Shown here: positions 1 to 11,175 of the stretch, piece by piece
How the letters are laid out: each line of letters opens with the position of its first letter
Position numbering within the stretch: the first letter of the stretch is position 1
Origin: Microcebus murinus
Taxonomy: Eukaryota; Chordata; Mammalia; Primates; Cheirogaleidae
Length of the DNA stretch: 64,000 nt
Reading direction: 5' to 3'
NCBI RefSeq assembly: GCF_040939455.1
Contig: NC_134129.1
Location: 20,576,001 to 20,640,000, forward strand
Notes under the pieces: model-generated
Seen by the model: only the letters and a program-made list of their open reading frames with translations
Database searches by the model: none
Told to the model about the DNA's origin: nothing
Made by a program: the position numbers and the translations under genes

Positions 1-120
1 ATATGTATGTGTATATACATATATGTATATGTGTATGTGTATATCTGTATATGTATATGTGTGTATATGTATATTATGTGTATATATATGTATATATAAA
101 TATGTATATATATATATATT
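1..120. repeat. AT/GT microsatellite
   Basis: Alternating purine-pyrimidine sequence built from TATATG, TGTGTA and TATATATA. The window starts inside it, so its true left end is not visible. Confidence 0.9.
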
Positions 121-231
121 TAGCATGGTTCTCCAGGGACGATAGCTAGAACTCCTATCAGTGACTTAAACTCGCTGACCACACACACAGTTTGGAGGAC
201 GGAGTAGGATGGAGCTGTGTGAGCATAACTA

Positions 232-683
232 CCGTGCTTCCCGGAAAATCAGACCTACCCACAAAACAAGCCCTAGCAGAGTTTCCAAGCATGTGTGCGC
301 CATAGAAGCCCCACTCCGAAAATCAGCCCTAGTGACGGGCGTGGCTGCGCAGCGCATCTGCACAACCCGTGCATGTCGTCGCGGAGCGGGGAAACAACAC
401 GAGCAGCCCTTCTCATCCGCCCCGTGAGAGCTCTAGTGCTCCACAGGAGAGATCGGGGCCGGTGGTTCTAAAGGAAACAGAGTCGAAAGACATTCAGGAT
501 GGGATTCGGGGTCTGGAGAGTGAGGATGATGTTCCAGAAGAAGACGACTTCACTCTATTTGAATAAATGGAGATGGTTGTCCCGTCCTTAAAAAAAATAA
601 CACGTCCCCTGAAAATAAGCCCTAGGGTGTCTTCTTGAGGAAAGATAAATACGAGACCCTGTCTTATTTTCGGGGAAACACAG
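232..683 (+). mobile_element. CCGTG-TIR transposon, copy A (1 array unit)
   Basis: Complete copy. The left end is CCGTGCTTCCCGGAAAATCA and the right end is TTATTTTCGGGGAAACACAG. Flanks are TA at 230-231 and TG at 684-685, read as a TA target duplication with one transition. It has a single 31-bp unit, so it shows the form without array expansion. The acidic ORF is broken: the GGGAAAGAACACG segment of other copies is one base longer here, shifting the frame near 392, so the C-terminal part reads in the frame 369-566 and stops at FE (TCA of other copies is TAA). Confidence 0.9.
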
Positions 684-1464
684 TGCCTCTGACAGAGACT
701 CGAGGCACTTCCTGTCTTTGGTGGGACTCGCGGACTCCAAGGCTGAGCTGGTCTGCCGTCACTCAGAACCCAGAGAAGGGCCCGGTTCTCAGCAGCCTCG
801 TTCACTCTGCACGTCTCCATGCCGAGGAGCATTTGCTACCTGGAAAGTTCTGTGCGTGGGCAGGGGCGTTTCAGGCTGGCTTGTTTACTGTCACTGTGGA
901 TCTCGAGTGGGCTCGGGCTGTCTTGAGAGCTGCAGATTCAACCCCTACCTAGCATTTCCGCTATATAACCATCTGAATTGTCTATTAAAAAAAAAAAAAA
1001 AAAAAAAAGAACAGAACCACAGATGAAGGAGGATCAACAAAGAGTTCCCTGAGCAACCCGCTTCCCAAAATAGACTTTCACAGTTCAGTTTTCATCTTTG
1101 AATCCCACACTGCCTATCTGGTCGTGCTCTGCATGTCAACAGCTCTCAGAGAACTGCTTGCTGAATTACAATGAGCTGAGCTAGATTTTAACGTCAGACC
1201 CACACGGACCCCCAAACTTAGGAGGGAGGTAAATAATCACTTCCATCTCTGTCTGCCTGGCTTCCGGTCCATGCACAGGGGTGGGAAATAAAATTTACTG
1301 ACTGGTAAGGCAAAACATCTGCATCATAGAAGGCTATGGGTCTCATTAACGGTACCTCCTGCCCTACGCTAGAAAGTGTTGAATGCTAGAAAGCAAATAG
1401 TTCGTTCTGTCTACAGAATCCAAGTCCCAGAATAAATCAAAGAGCAAGGAGGCAAGTGTGCCTG
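684..1464. other. Unassigned, no gene seen
   Basis: No recognised repeat apart from an A-tract at about 986-1008, which could be an old retroposon tail although no SINE body is visible to its left. Short overlapping open frames between 635 and 1026 show no domain. Confidence 0.5.
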
Positions 1465-2023
1465 CCGTGTTTCCCCAAAAATAAGACAGGAGGGTCTTAT
1501 ATTTATTTTTCCTCAAGAAGACACCCTAGGGCTTATTTTCAGGGGATGTGTTATGTTTTGTTTGTTTTTTTTTTAAGTACGGTACAACCATCTACATTGA
1601 TTCAAATAGAGTGAAGTCGTCTTCTTCTGGAACATCATCCTCACTCTCCAAACCCCGAATTCCATCCTGAATGTCTTGCGACTCTGTTCCCTTTAGAACC
1701 ACTGGCCCCGATCTCTCCTGTGGAGCACTAGAGCTCTCACAGGGCAGATGAGAAGGGCTGCTCGTGTTCTTTCCCGCTCCGCGACGACTCGCATGGGTTG
1801 TGCAGATCCGCTGTGCAGCCACGCCCATCACTAGGGCTGATTTTCATAGCCACGCCCACCACCAGGGCTGATTTTTCATAGCCACGCCCGTCACTAGGGC
1901 TGATTTTCATAGCCACGCCCACCACCAGGGCTTATTTTCGGGGTAGGGCTTCTATGGCGCAAATGCTTAGAAATCCTGCTGGGGCTTATTTTATGGGTAG
2001 GTCTTATTTTCGGGGAAACACGG
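1465..2023 (-). mobile_element. CCGTG-TIR transposon, copy B (4 array units)
   Basis: Complete copy in reverse orientation, flanked by TG (1463-1464) and TA (2024-2025). The array has four units carrying GCCACGCCC on the + strand at about 1820-1925. The shared 79-codon frame runs uninterrupted at 1592-1831 on the minus strand. It belongs to the variant with Leu in the SHLP position and has a private Cys and a Ser change. Confidence 0.93.
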
Positions 2024-2025
2024 TA

Positions 2026-3216
2026 TTTAGGTGTTCAAAACTTGACCTGGTTACCTTCAACTCATAAAAAGGCAAGTGGCTCAAACATCCAGCCAGTCCT
2101 CTTAGCAACAAGCAGATACAAGCCCAAGAATAATTCTTAAGCAGAAAACTAGGATGTTACTATTTCCCCTTGAATGGGGAGTCCCTCATGTATTGCATGG
2201 CTAAGACCCTTCAAACTGGAAGAGGAAAAAAAAGTCCCTTTCACATACTTCTTAATAAGGTATAGAACACTAAGTAGAACACTTATAAATACATCTTGTG
2301 CTAAAAAAAATATTTTCAAATGACTGCATTATTAAGGTAGGGATTTGACATCTCAATTTTTAATAAAAAGATAATGAATAAAAGTATGCATATTTTTATA
2401 CTACACACGGGTAGGTCACATCTCAAAATTCTGCTTGGAACTACACCAAAAGCAAATCCAGATGCCATGGGCTGGGGAAAAGGTGGGATGGGACAAAAGA
2501 ACAAGGCATTCGAGAATAAAGATTAACGAGCAAGGCACCAGAAATACTGAATCGGAACCAGAGATACTCAAGGCATCCTACAAATATCATCAGAATCAGG
2601 ATAGAACCAAGAGAACAGGGAAGTAGAGTCACATGTCATTAGAAATGTTAGCGGAAGAAACTAAAAGCAGTGTTTCGACTCAGCAGCAGATTTCAAAAGA
2701 ATCTTAGTGCTGCACGAGGGTAGCTTGAGAGTACTAAGTCTCTAGAGTGTCCATTTCTTTTTCTATAGCGAGAATGTGCCTGCACAAAGTGTAAAGAACC
2801 TTGAGAATTTTCAAATATACTGACGTACAATGGCAATACCCTCAGAGCCTACCCTGCTGGTAAATTTCTCTTAGTCATTATTTTTAAATCGAGGAAAAAG
2901 TAGAATGTTAAGAGAAACATGCAAAGCTGACTGAAAAAAAAAATACATGTTAGAGAAATCCTTAACCTAACATAGGCTTCTTGTTTTATTGTTGGGGTTG
3001 AATTTTTCTTTAAATCACTCAAAACCTTTTAACATATATTATCTTTACCAATAAATGCCATAAATTTAAAATGAGTAGACAACAATATCTCTAAAGTATC
3101 CCAAATTACAAATTATATTTCATAATTGTGTTGTGTTTTTTTTTTTTTCTTTTCCTCCAAAGAGCATGATGCTAAAATGGCGCCCTGGGACATTCTAATT
3201 CTATTATGCTATCGCC
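2026..3216. other. Unassigned AT-rich stretch
   Basis: About 1.2 kb of AT-rich sequence with no recognised interspersed repeat and no open frame with a recognisable domain. It ends at a perfect X-box. Confidence 0.5.
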
Positions 3217-3230
3217 GTTGCCAAGGTAAC
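3217..3230. promoter_or_regulatory. Candidate RFX X-box
   Basis: GTTGCCAAGGTAAC fits the X-box consensus GTNRCC-N(0-3)-RGYAAC exactly in both half sites with a 2-bp spacer, and is nearly palindromic. RFX factors bind such sites, often near cilium genes. No gene is seen next to it, so the function is inferred from the motif only. Confidence 0.45.
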
Positions 3231-3583
3231 GGGGACTGTCGATTCTGCTGTCTGAGATGAAGGTTAATCCTGGCAAGGAGAGGAAAAATAGGCAGCCAAC
3301 AAGCCAGAGGGGGAAAAAAAAACAAACCTGTGTTCACTGAGAGATTTAGAGATGCTTTCCTTTTTCTGGTGGGATTGAACTTCTGAGTCCACAAATAAGC
3401 TGGAAGGTTTTTTAAGAGCACACAGAGAAAACTGGGGAGGTACCCAGAAGAGGTCAGTTAGAGGGAAGTTCCCCCAACCAGAAAGCGTGATGGAATATTG
3501 ATTATGAGTCCCATGGCCAGAAAAGCACATTCCCCTAAGAAACCATGGAGTTTGGTCAACTCTCCCAAAATTCCAATTACACA

Positions 3584-4356
3584 TGGAAGAGGGGACTTTT
3601 TTTTTTTATTTCGGCATATTATGGGGGTACAAATTTTAAGGTTTCAAAAAATGCCCTTCTTCCCCTCCCCCCACAAGTCTGAGTCTCCAGCGTGACCATC
3701 CCCCAGATGGTGCACATCTCACTCATTATGTATGTGTATACCCTCCCCCTCCCCCCTCCCCCCTCCCCAATACCCAATTACTGTAGTTCCTATGTGTCCA
3801 CTTAGGTGCTGCTCAGTTAATACCAGTTTGCTGGTGAGTACATGTGGTGCTTGTTTTTCCATTCTTGGGATACTTCACTTAGTAGTATGGGTTCCAGCTC
3901 TAACCAGGAAAATATAAGATGTGCTATATCACCGTTGTTTCTTAGAGCTGAGTAGTACTCCATGGTATACATATACCACATTTTATTAATCCATTCTTGG
4001 ATTGATGGCCACTTGGGCTGTTTCCACAGCCTTGCAATTATGAATTGTGCTGCTATAAACATTCGGGCGCAGGTGTCTTTTTTGTAGAGTGTCATTGGGT
4101 CTTTTGGGTAGATGCCCAGCAATGGGATTGCTGGATCAAATGGTAGATTCACTTGTATCGCCTTAAGGTATCTCCATATTGCTTTCCACAGAGGTTGAAC
4201 TAGTTTACAGTCCCACCAGCAGTGTAGGAGTGTTCCTCTGTCTCCGCATCCATGCCAGCGTTTATTGTTTGGAGACTTTTTGATAAAGGCCATTCTCACT
4301 GGAGTTAAGTGACATCTCATTGTGGTTTTGATTTGCATTTGGAAGAGGGGACTTTT
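3584..4356 (-). mobile_element. L1 3' end, 5'-truncated, with target duplication
   Basis: Young L1 insertion of about 740 bp (3601-4339), with a 17-bp perfect target duplication TGGAAGAGGGGACTTTT at 3584-3600 and 4340-4356. The T-run at the left is the A-tail of a minus-strand element, followed by the 3' UTR (GGGGGTACAAATTTTAAGG). An open ORF2 C-terminal segment of 173 codons lies at 3817-4338, with MWYMYTMEYYSAL and SQEWKNKHHMYSPANWY, the usual C-terminal region of L1 ORF2p. It has no 5' end and is not functional. Confidence 0.95.
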
Positions 4357-4656
4357 GAAGAATATGAAGATACATTTTCCTACCCTGCAGCATCTCTTGC
4401 AAAATGAATTAAATACAGTTTCCAGAGCTTTTGCATAGGTTCACTTGGAACTCTAAACGAATCTGACTGATCTGGTGTTGATCTTCTCTGTTTGCAAGTA
4501 GAACCTTTTTTCCAATATGGCTATACCGGTCATACTAGAAACTAAATAAAATGCATTGATCGTCCATGATAACTGCCCGCCATTAGAAAATATTCACAAA
4601 GGATATTTGAGACAATGCTGGCTCTCAAGGAGTTTATCATCTTAAATTCATTACAT
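4357..4656. other. Unassigned, no gene seen
   Basis: About 300 bp between an L1 and an Alu. Nothing recognised. Confidence 0.4.
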
Positions 4657-4937
4657 GCCAGACACGGTGGCTCACGCCTGTCATCCTAGCACTCTGGGAG
4701 GCCGAGGTGGGCAGATCGCTCGAGATCAGGAGTTCGAAACCAGCCTGAGCAAGAGCGAGACCCTGTCTCTACTATAGAAAGAAATAAATTGGCCAACTTA
4801 AAATATATAGAAAAAATTAGCCGGGCATGGTGGCGCATGCCTGTAGTCCCAGCTACTTGGCAGGAGGATCACTTGAGCCCAGGAGTTTGAGGTTGCTGGG
4901 CAACAGAGCGAGACTCTGTCTCAAAAAAAAAAAAAAA
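4657..4937 (+). mobile_element. Alu (lemur type), internally deleted
   Basis: Starts GCCAGACACGGTGGCTCACG and ends in an A16 tail. The right arm lacks the GAGGCTGAGG segment and the stretch between TTGCTG and GGGCAACAGAG, so the second arm is shortened by two internal deletions. Confidence 0.93.
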
Positions 4938-6415
4938 ATTATCAATACACATTCACATTACAATATGACATACATAATATGACACAATTGAGTCATAGTA
5001 TGTATAATTCACATGTCTTAAAATTCACACTTTTAACGCCAAAAACTGATGCTTTGACAAACGTGGACAAGATTGCCTTAGATTTTTCAAGTGACTTGTT
5101 TCAACCAAACACATACCAAAAATCCAGCACCCTTTCCATCACATCAAAATACTTCCAAAGATTGCTCAAAAACTTTCCTTCATTTCTGGCTGTATGGTAT
5201 AAAACATCATACCGAGTTTTGCCTTGAAAAATTAATTACTGTAATAAACGCCCCCGCAGAACTGCAAGCGGGAGGAATCATCAGACACGTCCTTTGTTAT
5301 GTGGAACAATAGAATTGAGGAGAAAGAATTCCGGGCAGTGAAAGAGCAGAGGACCAGGCAGGAAATCAGGACACCGTGAACCTGACGTTTTTTGCTTCAG
5401 TGCATTTTAATGACCAGCCTTTTTTTTTTTTTTTTCCGGAGAGCATCTGACCTAGCTCAGAAGAATAGGAAGAAGGCAAGACTTTGCACATTTAAAATCA
5501 TGCCATTGTAGCAGGAGTGACGATTTGCAAATCATTCGTGGTTTCCTTCTTTTTTCATCTGTCACGGATAGTTTCGGGGGGGTGCAGGGGGTAGCTTTTG
5601 GAGAAGCCGGGAGCAGAGACGAGCGACTAAGACAGGCACGGCACGTACGATAAGAGTAAGCGACACTGAAGGGCAGGAAAAACGAGCTGCTGGCACCCAA
5701 CCGGCACAGCGTGGTTAGCCTGGACACGGGGAGATGGATGTGATAGGAGAGCGGCCACCTAGATGATGCTGATATTCCCGCAGCTGCCAGGACATTGTGC
5801 CCAACTCCACCGGCAACAGCTTGTAGTCTGGCTGAGAAATCAGATCTCCCTCCCGCGAAATAAATTAAATAACACCCACCCCTCTGAATGAAATAGCCCC
5901 GTCTGCCTGCCCGGCTCCTGTCAGCGTTCTTTCTTCCTTCTCTGTGCTTTCCCACAACGGCCCTCCGAGCTGCCAGGCAGGCAGTTCCTATCCTTTAATT
6001 CACTTCTTGCGCCAGGCGACCGCCATCAAGCCTTGGCAGTCTGCAGCAGCCTGTGGAGACCTTAGCCATCCCAGAAGCCCGGCTACCTTTCTGTCACAGG
6101 CATCTGGATAAAAAGAGCTCGAAGTCTGCCCATAGTATGTCTCCACAGGACATATGCACTCCAGTAGCAATGGGAAGCGCCGGCAAATGGGCTGACACTT
6201 TTTAAGTTGATTTTTTTCCACCAGATTTCCCATCCGCATTAAACATTTGCAGAGATCACCACGTGATGCTCTGTCATCCAGAAGACCACCAAACACAGTG
6301 AAGGCCAAACTCTCGACCGAACTCTCATATTTTACCGAACTATCTAGTTTGGCACTCAACTCATTAGAAGGTTACGGCAGTAACCTTAGATTAAGATAGG
6401 ATCTTGCATTCGTTT
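4938..6415. other. Unassigned 1.5-kb stretch
   Basis: No recognised repeat except a T-run at about 5419-5437. Minus-strand open frames of 167 codons (5452-5955) and 119 codons (6000-6359) exist but show no domain, no plausible splice context and no repeated residues, and are probably chance frames in moderately GC-rich DNA. Confidence 0.4.
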
Positions 6416-6958
6416 TCTGCGTGAGTTTTTTTTTGTTTGTTTTTTTTTTTTTTTTTGGCGTATGATGGGGGTACAGATTTTAAGGTTTCAATAAATGCAC
6501 TTTCCCCTCTCCCCCCACAAGTCTGAGTCTCCATCATGACCATCCCCCAGATGGTGCACATCTCACTCATTATGTATGTATATACCCGCCCCCCTCCCCC
6601 CTCCCACCTGCCCAATACCCTATTACTGTAGCACCTATGTGTCCACTTAGGTGCTACTCAGTTAATACCAGTTTGCTGGTGAGTACATGTGGTGCTTGTT
6701 TTTCCATTCTTGGGATACTTCACTTAGTAGAATGGGTTCCAGCTCTAACCAGGAAAATATAAGATGTGCTATATCACCGTTGTTTCTTAGAGCTGAATAG
6801 TACTCCATGGTATACATAGACCACGCAGGACCCACACCTTTCACCTCTCACAAAAATCAACTCACGCTGGATAACAGACTTAAACCTAAGGTACGAAACT
6901 ACTAGAATTCTAGAGGAAAATGTTGGAAACACTCCCCTAGACATCTGCTTGAGTTTTC
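6416..6958 (-). mobile_element. L1 3' end with 5' inversion (twin priming)
   Basis: The left part, about 6431-6822, is an L1 3' UTR and ORF2 tail on the minus strand. It switches abruptly to plus-strand L1 ORF2 sequence at about 6823-6944 (ACCCACACCTTTCACCTCTC, then AAAAATCAACTCACGCTGG). A near-perfect target duplication flanks the whole: CTGCGTGAGTTTT at 6418 onward and CTGCTTGAGTTTT at 6945 onward. Head-to-tail inversion inside one duplication is the signature of twin priming during L1 insertion. Confidence 0.88.
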
Positions 6959-6959
6959 A

Positions 6960-7495
6960 GACAGCTCTCAGGGGCTGTGTCCTTACACATCATGCAGTGA
7001 AAAATGCAACCTGAAAAGGCTGATTCTGCAAAATGAACCCTCCGCCCAAAAGCTTCTTAATGAGAGAAAAATAATAACCTTCAATCGGGTGATAACGTTG
7101 GCAGCCAAATAGATCAGAGGCTCCATCCACCCGTCATTATTTGCAGACTGAGCCACCTACGACCTGAAGCACGGCTGGTTCCATAGGTATACCAGAGCAC
7201 ATTGGAGCTTTAAAAATGAAAACATTCGATTTATAGTGAGCAAGTTTAAAATCTGATGTCCAGAAGACGTGTGTATGAGTTGTAGGAAATGTTTATAAAG
7301 ACCTTAATTTCTCTTTTGTTCTCCCTTCTTTGGGTGTGAGCAAGAGCTACTGCTTCATTTTCCAATCACCAAGTGAGCCCTCCTAACACTTATATTATCC
7401 TAGAGAGGCACACTCCAAATTAATACTCCAGTTGAAGTTTTTGCCACATAGCTATAGGGGTTCTAAGCAACAGAACTGACGATTTTAAATCTTCC
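6960..7495. other. Unassigned, no gene seen
   Basis: About 540 bp without a recognised repeat or a convincing open frame. Confidence 0.4.
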
Positions 7496-7562
7496 TAATC
7501 AGAGTGTGGCACTCGACCATCAGCGTAAAAGAGCTTGAGAGCTTGTTAGAAATGCAGGTCCA
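7496..7562 (+). mobile_element. MER5-like hAT remnant, partial
   Basis: AATCAGAGTGTGGCACTCG followed by GAGCTTGTTAGAAATGCAGG resembles part of the ancient non-autonomous hAT element MER5A. It stops where the L1 fragment begins. Assigned from remembered consensus features only. Confidence 0.55.
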
Positions 7563-7564
7563 AG

Positions 7565-8237
7565 CTGTTTTCTGTGACTGAGTAGAACGCCGTGGTATAC
7601 ACATACCACATTTTATTAATCCACTCTTGTATTGATGGGCACTTAGGTTGCTTCCACATCTTTGCAATTATGAATCGTGCTGCTATAAGCATTCGAGTGC
7701 AGGCGTCTTTTTTATAGAGTGTCTTTTGTTCTTTTGGGGAGATGCCCAGCACTGGGATTGCTGTATCAAATGGCAGATCCACTTGTATCGCTTTAAGGTA
7801 TCTGCATATTGCTTTCCACAGAGGTTGCACTAGTTTGCAGTCCCACCAGCAGTGTAGGAGTGTTCCTCTCTCTCCGCATCCAGGCCAGCATTTGTTGGTT
7901 TGGGACTTTTTGATAAAATTCACTCTCACTGGAGTTAAGTGGTATCTCACTGTGGTTTTAGTTTGCATTTCCCTGATGATTAGAGATGTTGAGCGCTTCT
8001 TTTTTAATGTTCCTTGGCCATTAGTCTACCTTCTTTTGAAAAGTTTCTGTTCATGTCTTTTGCCCGCTTTTGAATGGGGTCGTTTGATTTTTGTCCTTGC
8101 CGATTTTCCTGAGTTCTATGTAGATTCTAGTGCTCAGCCCTTTGTCAGATGCGTAGCGGACGAATATTTTCTCCCGTTCAGCAGGTTGTCTGTTCACTCT
8201 AGGGATAGTTTCTTTGGCTGTGCAGAAGCTTTTTAGT
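7565..8237 (-). mobile_element. L1 ORF2 internal fragment
   Basis: Minus-strand L1 ORF2 C-terminal region (frame 7546-7968 reads [19 protein letters not shown]) continuing upstream to TGTGCAGAAGCTTTTTAGTT. Both natural ends are missing: there is no 3' UTR or tail at the left. It is more diverged than the 3601-4339 copy. It is either the remnant of a larger insertion cut by deletion or one part of a rearranged copy. Confidence 0.88.
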
Positions 8238-8632
8238 TCATGGGCTGAGGCATTGAATCCCACCCTCCATTCCGGATGTCTCAGCACCGTGTCCGTGTTT
8301 TGTAGGATTATGAGATTTCAAGGCGTTACCAATCTCTCTGCATCTCTGTGTTGTCGGCTGAAATCTCGCCAAAGAAAGAACCAATTAATCCACTTTGTAC
8401 AACATCCAGGTCAGTGAGGCACAAGAGAAGGACCACGAACTCAGGAGCCACCTGCCTTGCTCTCAAACACCGGCTCTGAGCCAGTACGTGCGACTGTGGC
8501 CAGTTTTCCCCGGAACATCCCTTTCTTTGCTCCTAAAATATCATATCCTAATTATATGACACTGTCATTTTCTGTAGGTCAAAATGATAGAGCATAAGTA
8601 ACTTCACACAGGTCTACCTAATAGTCACCATA
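8238..8632. other. Unassigned, no gene seen
   Basis: About 395 bp between the L1 fragment and a TIR element. Nothing recognised. Confidence 0.4.
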
Positions 8633-9548
8633 CCGTGTTTCCCTGAAAATAAGACCTACCCATAAAATGAGCCCCAGCAGGATGTCTAAGCATGTGCACA
8701 ATAGAAGCCCTACCCCGAAAATAAGCCCTAGTGGTGGGCGTGGCTATGAAAATCAGCCCTAGTGATGGGCGTGGCTATGAAAATCAGCCCTAGTGATGGG
8801 CGTGGCTATGAAAATCAGCCCTGGTGATGGGCGTGGCTATGAAAATCAGCCCTGGTGATGGGCGTGGCTATGAAAATCAGCCCTGGTGATGGGTGTGGCT
8901 ATGAAAATCAGCCCTGGTGATGGGCGTGGCTATGAAAATCAGCCCTGGTGATGGGCGTGGCTATGAAAATCAGCCCTGGTGATGGGCGTGGCTATGAAAA
9001 TCAGCCCTGGTGATGGGCGTGGCTATGAAAATCAGCCCTGGTGATGGGCGTGGCTATGAAAATCAGCCCTGGTGATGGGCGTGGCTATGAAAATCAGCCC
9101 TGGTGATGGGTGTGGCTATGAAAAATCAGCCCTGGTGATGGGCGTGGCTATGAAAATCAGCCCTGGTGATGGGCGTGGCTATGAAAATCAGCCCTAGTGA
9201 TGGGCGTGGCTGCGCAGCGCATCTGCACAACCCATGCGTGTCGTCGCCGAGCGGGAAAGAACACGAGCAGCCCTTCTCATCTGCCCCGTGAGAGCTCTAG
9301 TGCTCCACAGGAGAGATCGGGGCCAGTGGTTCTAAAGGAAACAGAGTCGCAAGACATTCAGGATGGGATTCGGGGTCTGGAGAGTGAGGATGATGTTCCA
9401 GAAGAAGACGACCTCACTCTATTTGAATCAATGTAGATTGTTGTACCGTCCTTAAAAACAATAACACATCCCTTGAAAATAAGCCCTCCGGTGCCTTCTT
9501 GAGGAAAAAATAAATATAAGACCTTATCTTATTTTTGGGGAAACACAG
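8633..9548 (+). mobile_element. CCGTG-TIR transposon, copy C (16 array units)
   Basis: Largest copy, 916 bp, with TA on both sides (8631-8632, 9549-9550). After the 5' block comes a tandem array (about 8728-9210) of 16 units with a 31-bp period. Fourteen carry GGGCGTGGC and two carry GGGTGTGGC. Flank-proximal units read AGTGATG, while the interior units read GGTGATG, showing that the interior was amplified from a GG variant. The 79-codon frame is intact at 9197-9436 (MMGVAAQRIC start, FESM end). Confidence 0.95.
8728..9210 (+). repeat. 31-bp minisatellite inside copy C
   Basis: Sixteen head-to-tail units of 31 bp, nearly identical. One unit is 32 bp because of an extra A at about 9121. Each has GGGCGTGGC (or GGGTGTGGC), then CTATGAAAATCAGCCCT. 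The CpG in most units is retained. Confidence 0.95.
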
Positions 9549-9680
9549 TACCTACCTTGCAGGTGAGTGAGGAGCAGAATTAATGTTTTTAGGTATCTGG
9601 CAAAAAGTACACCTTAATGAATTAATGGCTATTAATTGTACAGTGTTGTTGCTATTAACCACCACAGAATCTTATTTCTT

Positions 9681-9993
<313 letters not shown>

Positions 9994-10262
9994 AGCGCTA
10001 TTTTTAATATAGAAAACTAGAAAGTTCCCAAATGCCATCAACAGTACAACGGGTACAATAACTGTGGGACTAAGTCGGGCCACCCTTAGGTGAAAGGGAG
10101 CACTAGGAGAGTTTATTAGATGTTGGTGATGCTGTTTGTTGATGTGGGTACTAGTTCCGCAGATGTGTTCCGACGGTGAAAACTCTTCAAACTGTAGACT
10201 TACGATACATGTTCTTTTGTGTTTGCAAATCATATTAAATACAAAGTTTAAAAACAAACAAA
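9994..10262 (+). mobile_element. Old L1-type 3' end
   Basis: CCCAAATGCCATCAACAGTA, then GATGTGGGTACTAGTTCCGC and CTTACGATACATGTTC resemble the plus-strand 3' end of an ancient mammalian L1 (L1M class), ending in AAATACAAAGTTTAAAAAC. The Alu to the left interrupts or abuts it. Confidence 0.6.
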
Positions 10263-10423
10263 AAAAAATCATAAAACGACAAATTCCCAATGCCGTGTCG
10301 TGCAGACTAGTTCAAGCTTTCCCTCTTCCCAGACCCGTCTGCCTCAGGTAAGCACACTGCCTGCACCCCTGTTTACCCCTGGTCTCCGTTCAAATGCCAC
10401 ACTGTCGGTGGGAGGGTGGCGGT

Positions 10424-10560
10424 GACCATACGTCCCTGGTGGCCCGAGACAGCCCTAGCCGGTGCCTGTCATCCTGTAAAAATTACTGACCAGTGCTTGC
10501 TTTCGTGCTCAAAGTATGAAAGTATCCCCGTGTTGGACAATAAGTGATATGGTCACCTTA
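10424..10560. mobile_element. MER53-like short DNA transposon
   Basis: The ends are inverted: GGTGACCATACGTCCCTGG at the left and GTGATATGGTCACC at the right. The interior contains the GTCC-GGCCCGAGACAG and TTGGACAATAA segments typical of an ancient ~190-bp MITE I know as MER53. The family name is from memory. The inverted ends are seen directly. Confidence 0.55.
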
Positions 10561-10792
10561 CAGATCATCACTGCCTTACCTGACAACTCAGGTAAATAAA
10601 ACCCCATCCCTGTGTCCTTATCTCCCCCGATCTACTCCTCTTTTACTCTTCACATTTCACATTTATTTGTCTGCCTTCCCCCACCGGAATGTAGCAAAGA
10701 CTTAAACCGTTTTGATCAACACCCCATGATAGCACTCTCAGAACAGAGATCATTGGCACCCAAAAGATGCTCCGGGTGGGTTTGTTGAATCA

Positions 10793-11175
10793 GGGTGTTT
10801 GGTTCCAGGCTGCTCCTGTATTTTGCTAAGAATGCTACATTATATCCACTGAGAATGTTATATTATATCCGCTGAGGATGTTACATTATATCCGCTGAGA
10901 ATGTTACATTATATCTGCTGAGAATGTCACATTATATCCGCTGAGAATGTTACATTATATTTGCTGAGGATGTTACATTGTATCCGCTAAAGATGTTACG
11001 TTATATCCGCTGAGAATGTTACATTATATGACTTCATTAACTTTCTAACGTCTGAAAAAGACTGAAACCACTTCTGTCTAAGAGACTCTCGAAAAGAAAT
11101 TTTGGGACGATGTAACCTACCTTCACACAGAAACACAATGTAATAACGCCTTAATTCCGGCATAGAAGCATGGGA
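10793..11175. repeat. Dispersed local duplicate, copy 1, with expanded array
   Basis: Starts GTGTTTGGTTCCAGGCTGCT and ends CTTAATTCCGGCATAGAAG. It is homologous to 13970-14160, sharing GACGATGTAACCTACCTTC, GAGACTCTCGAAAAGAAA and GTTTGGTTCC, but holds a ~200-bp tandem array where the other copy has one unit. It may be a low-copy interspersed repeat or a segmental duplication. No family is recognised. Confidence 0.75.
10835..11031. repeat. ~23-bp tandem repeat, about 9 units
   Basis: Units of the form GCTGAGAATGTTACATTATATCC, with GAGGATG and AAGATG variants, repeated head to tail about nine times within the duplicate above. Units vary by single substitutions. Confidence 0.9.

Noticed and set aside
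3817..4338. L1 ORF2 C-terminal frame as a gene
   Set aside because: It is part of a 5'-truncated insertion with no endonuclease or reverse transcriptase and no promoter.
5452..5955. 167-codon minus-strand frame
   Set aside because: No domain, signal or splice context; composition is like its surroundings. I could not support a gene without a protein search.
8728..9210. CRISPR-like array (31-bp direct repeats)
   Set aside because: Units are contiguous with no variable spacers, the context is primate DNA, and the array lies inside a TIR transposon.
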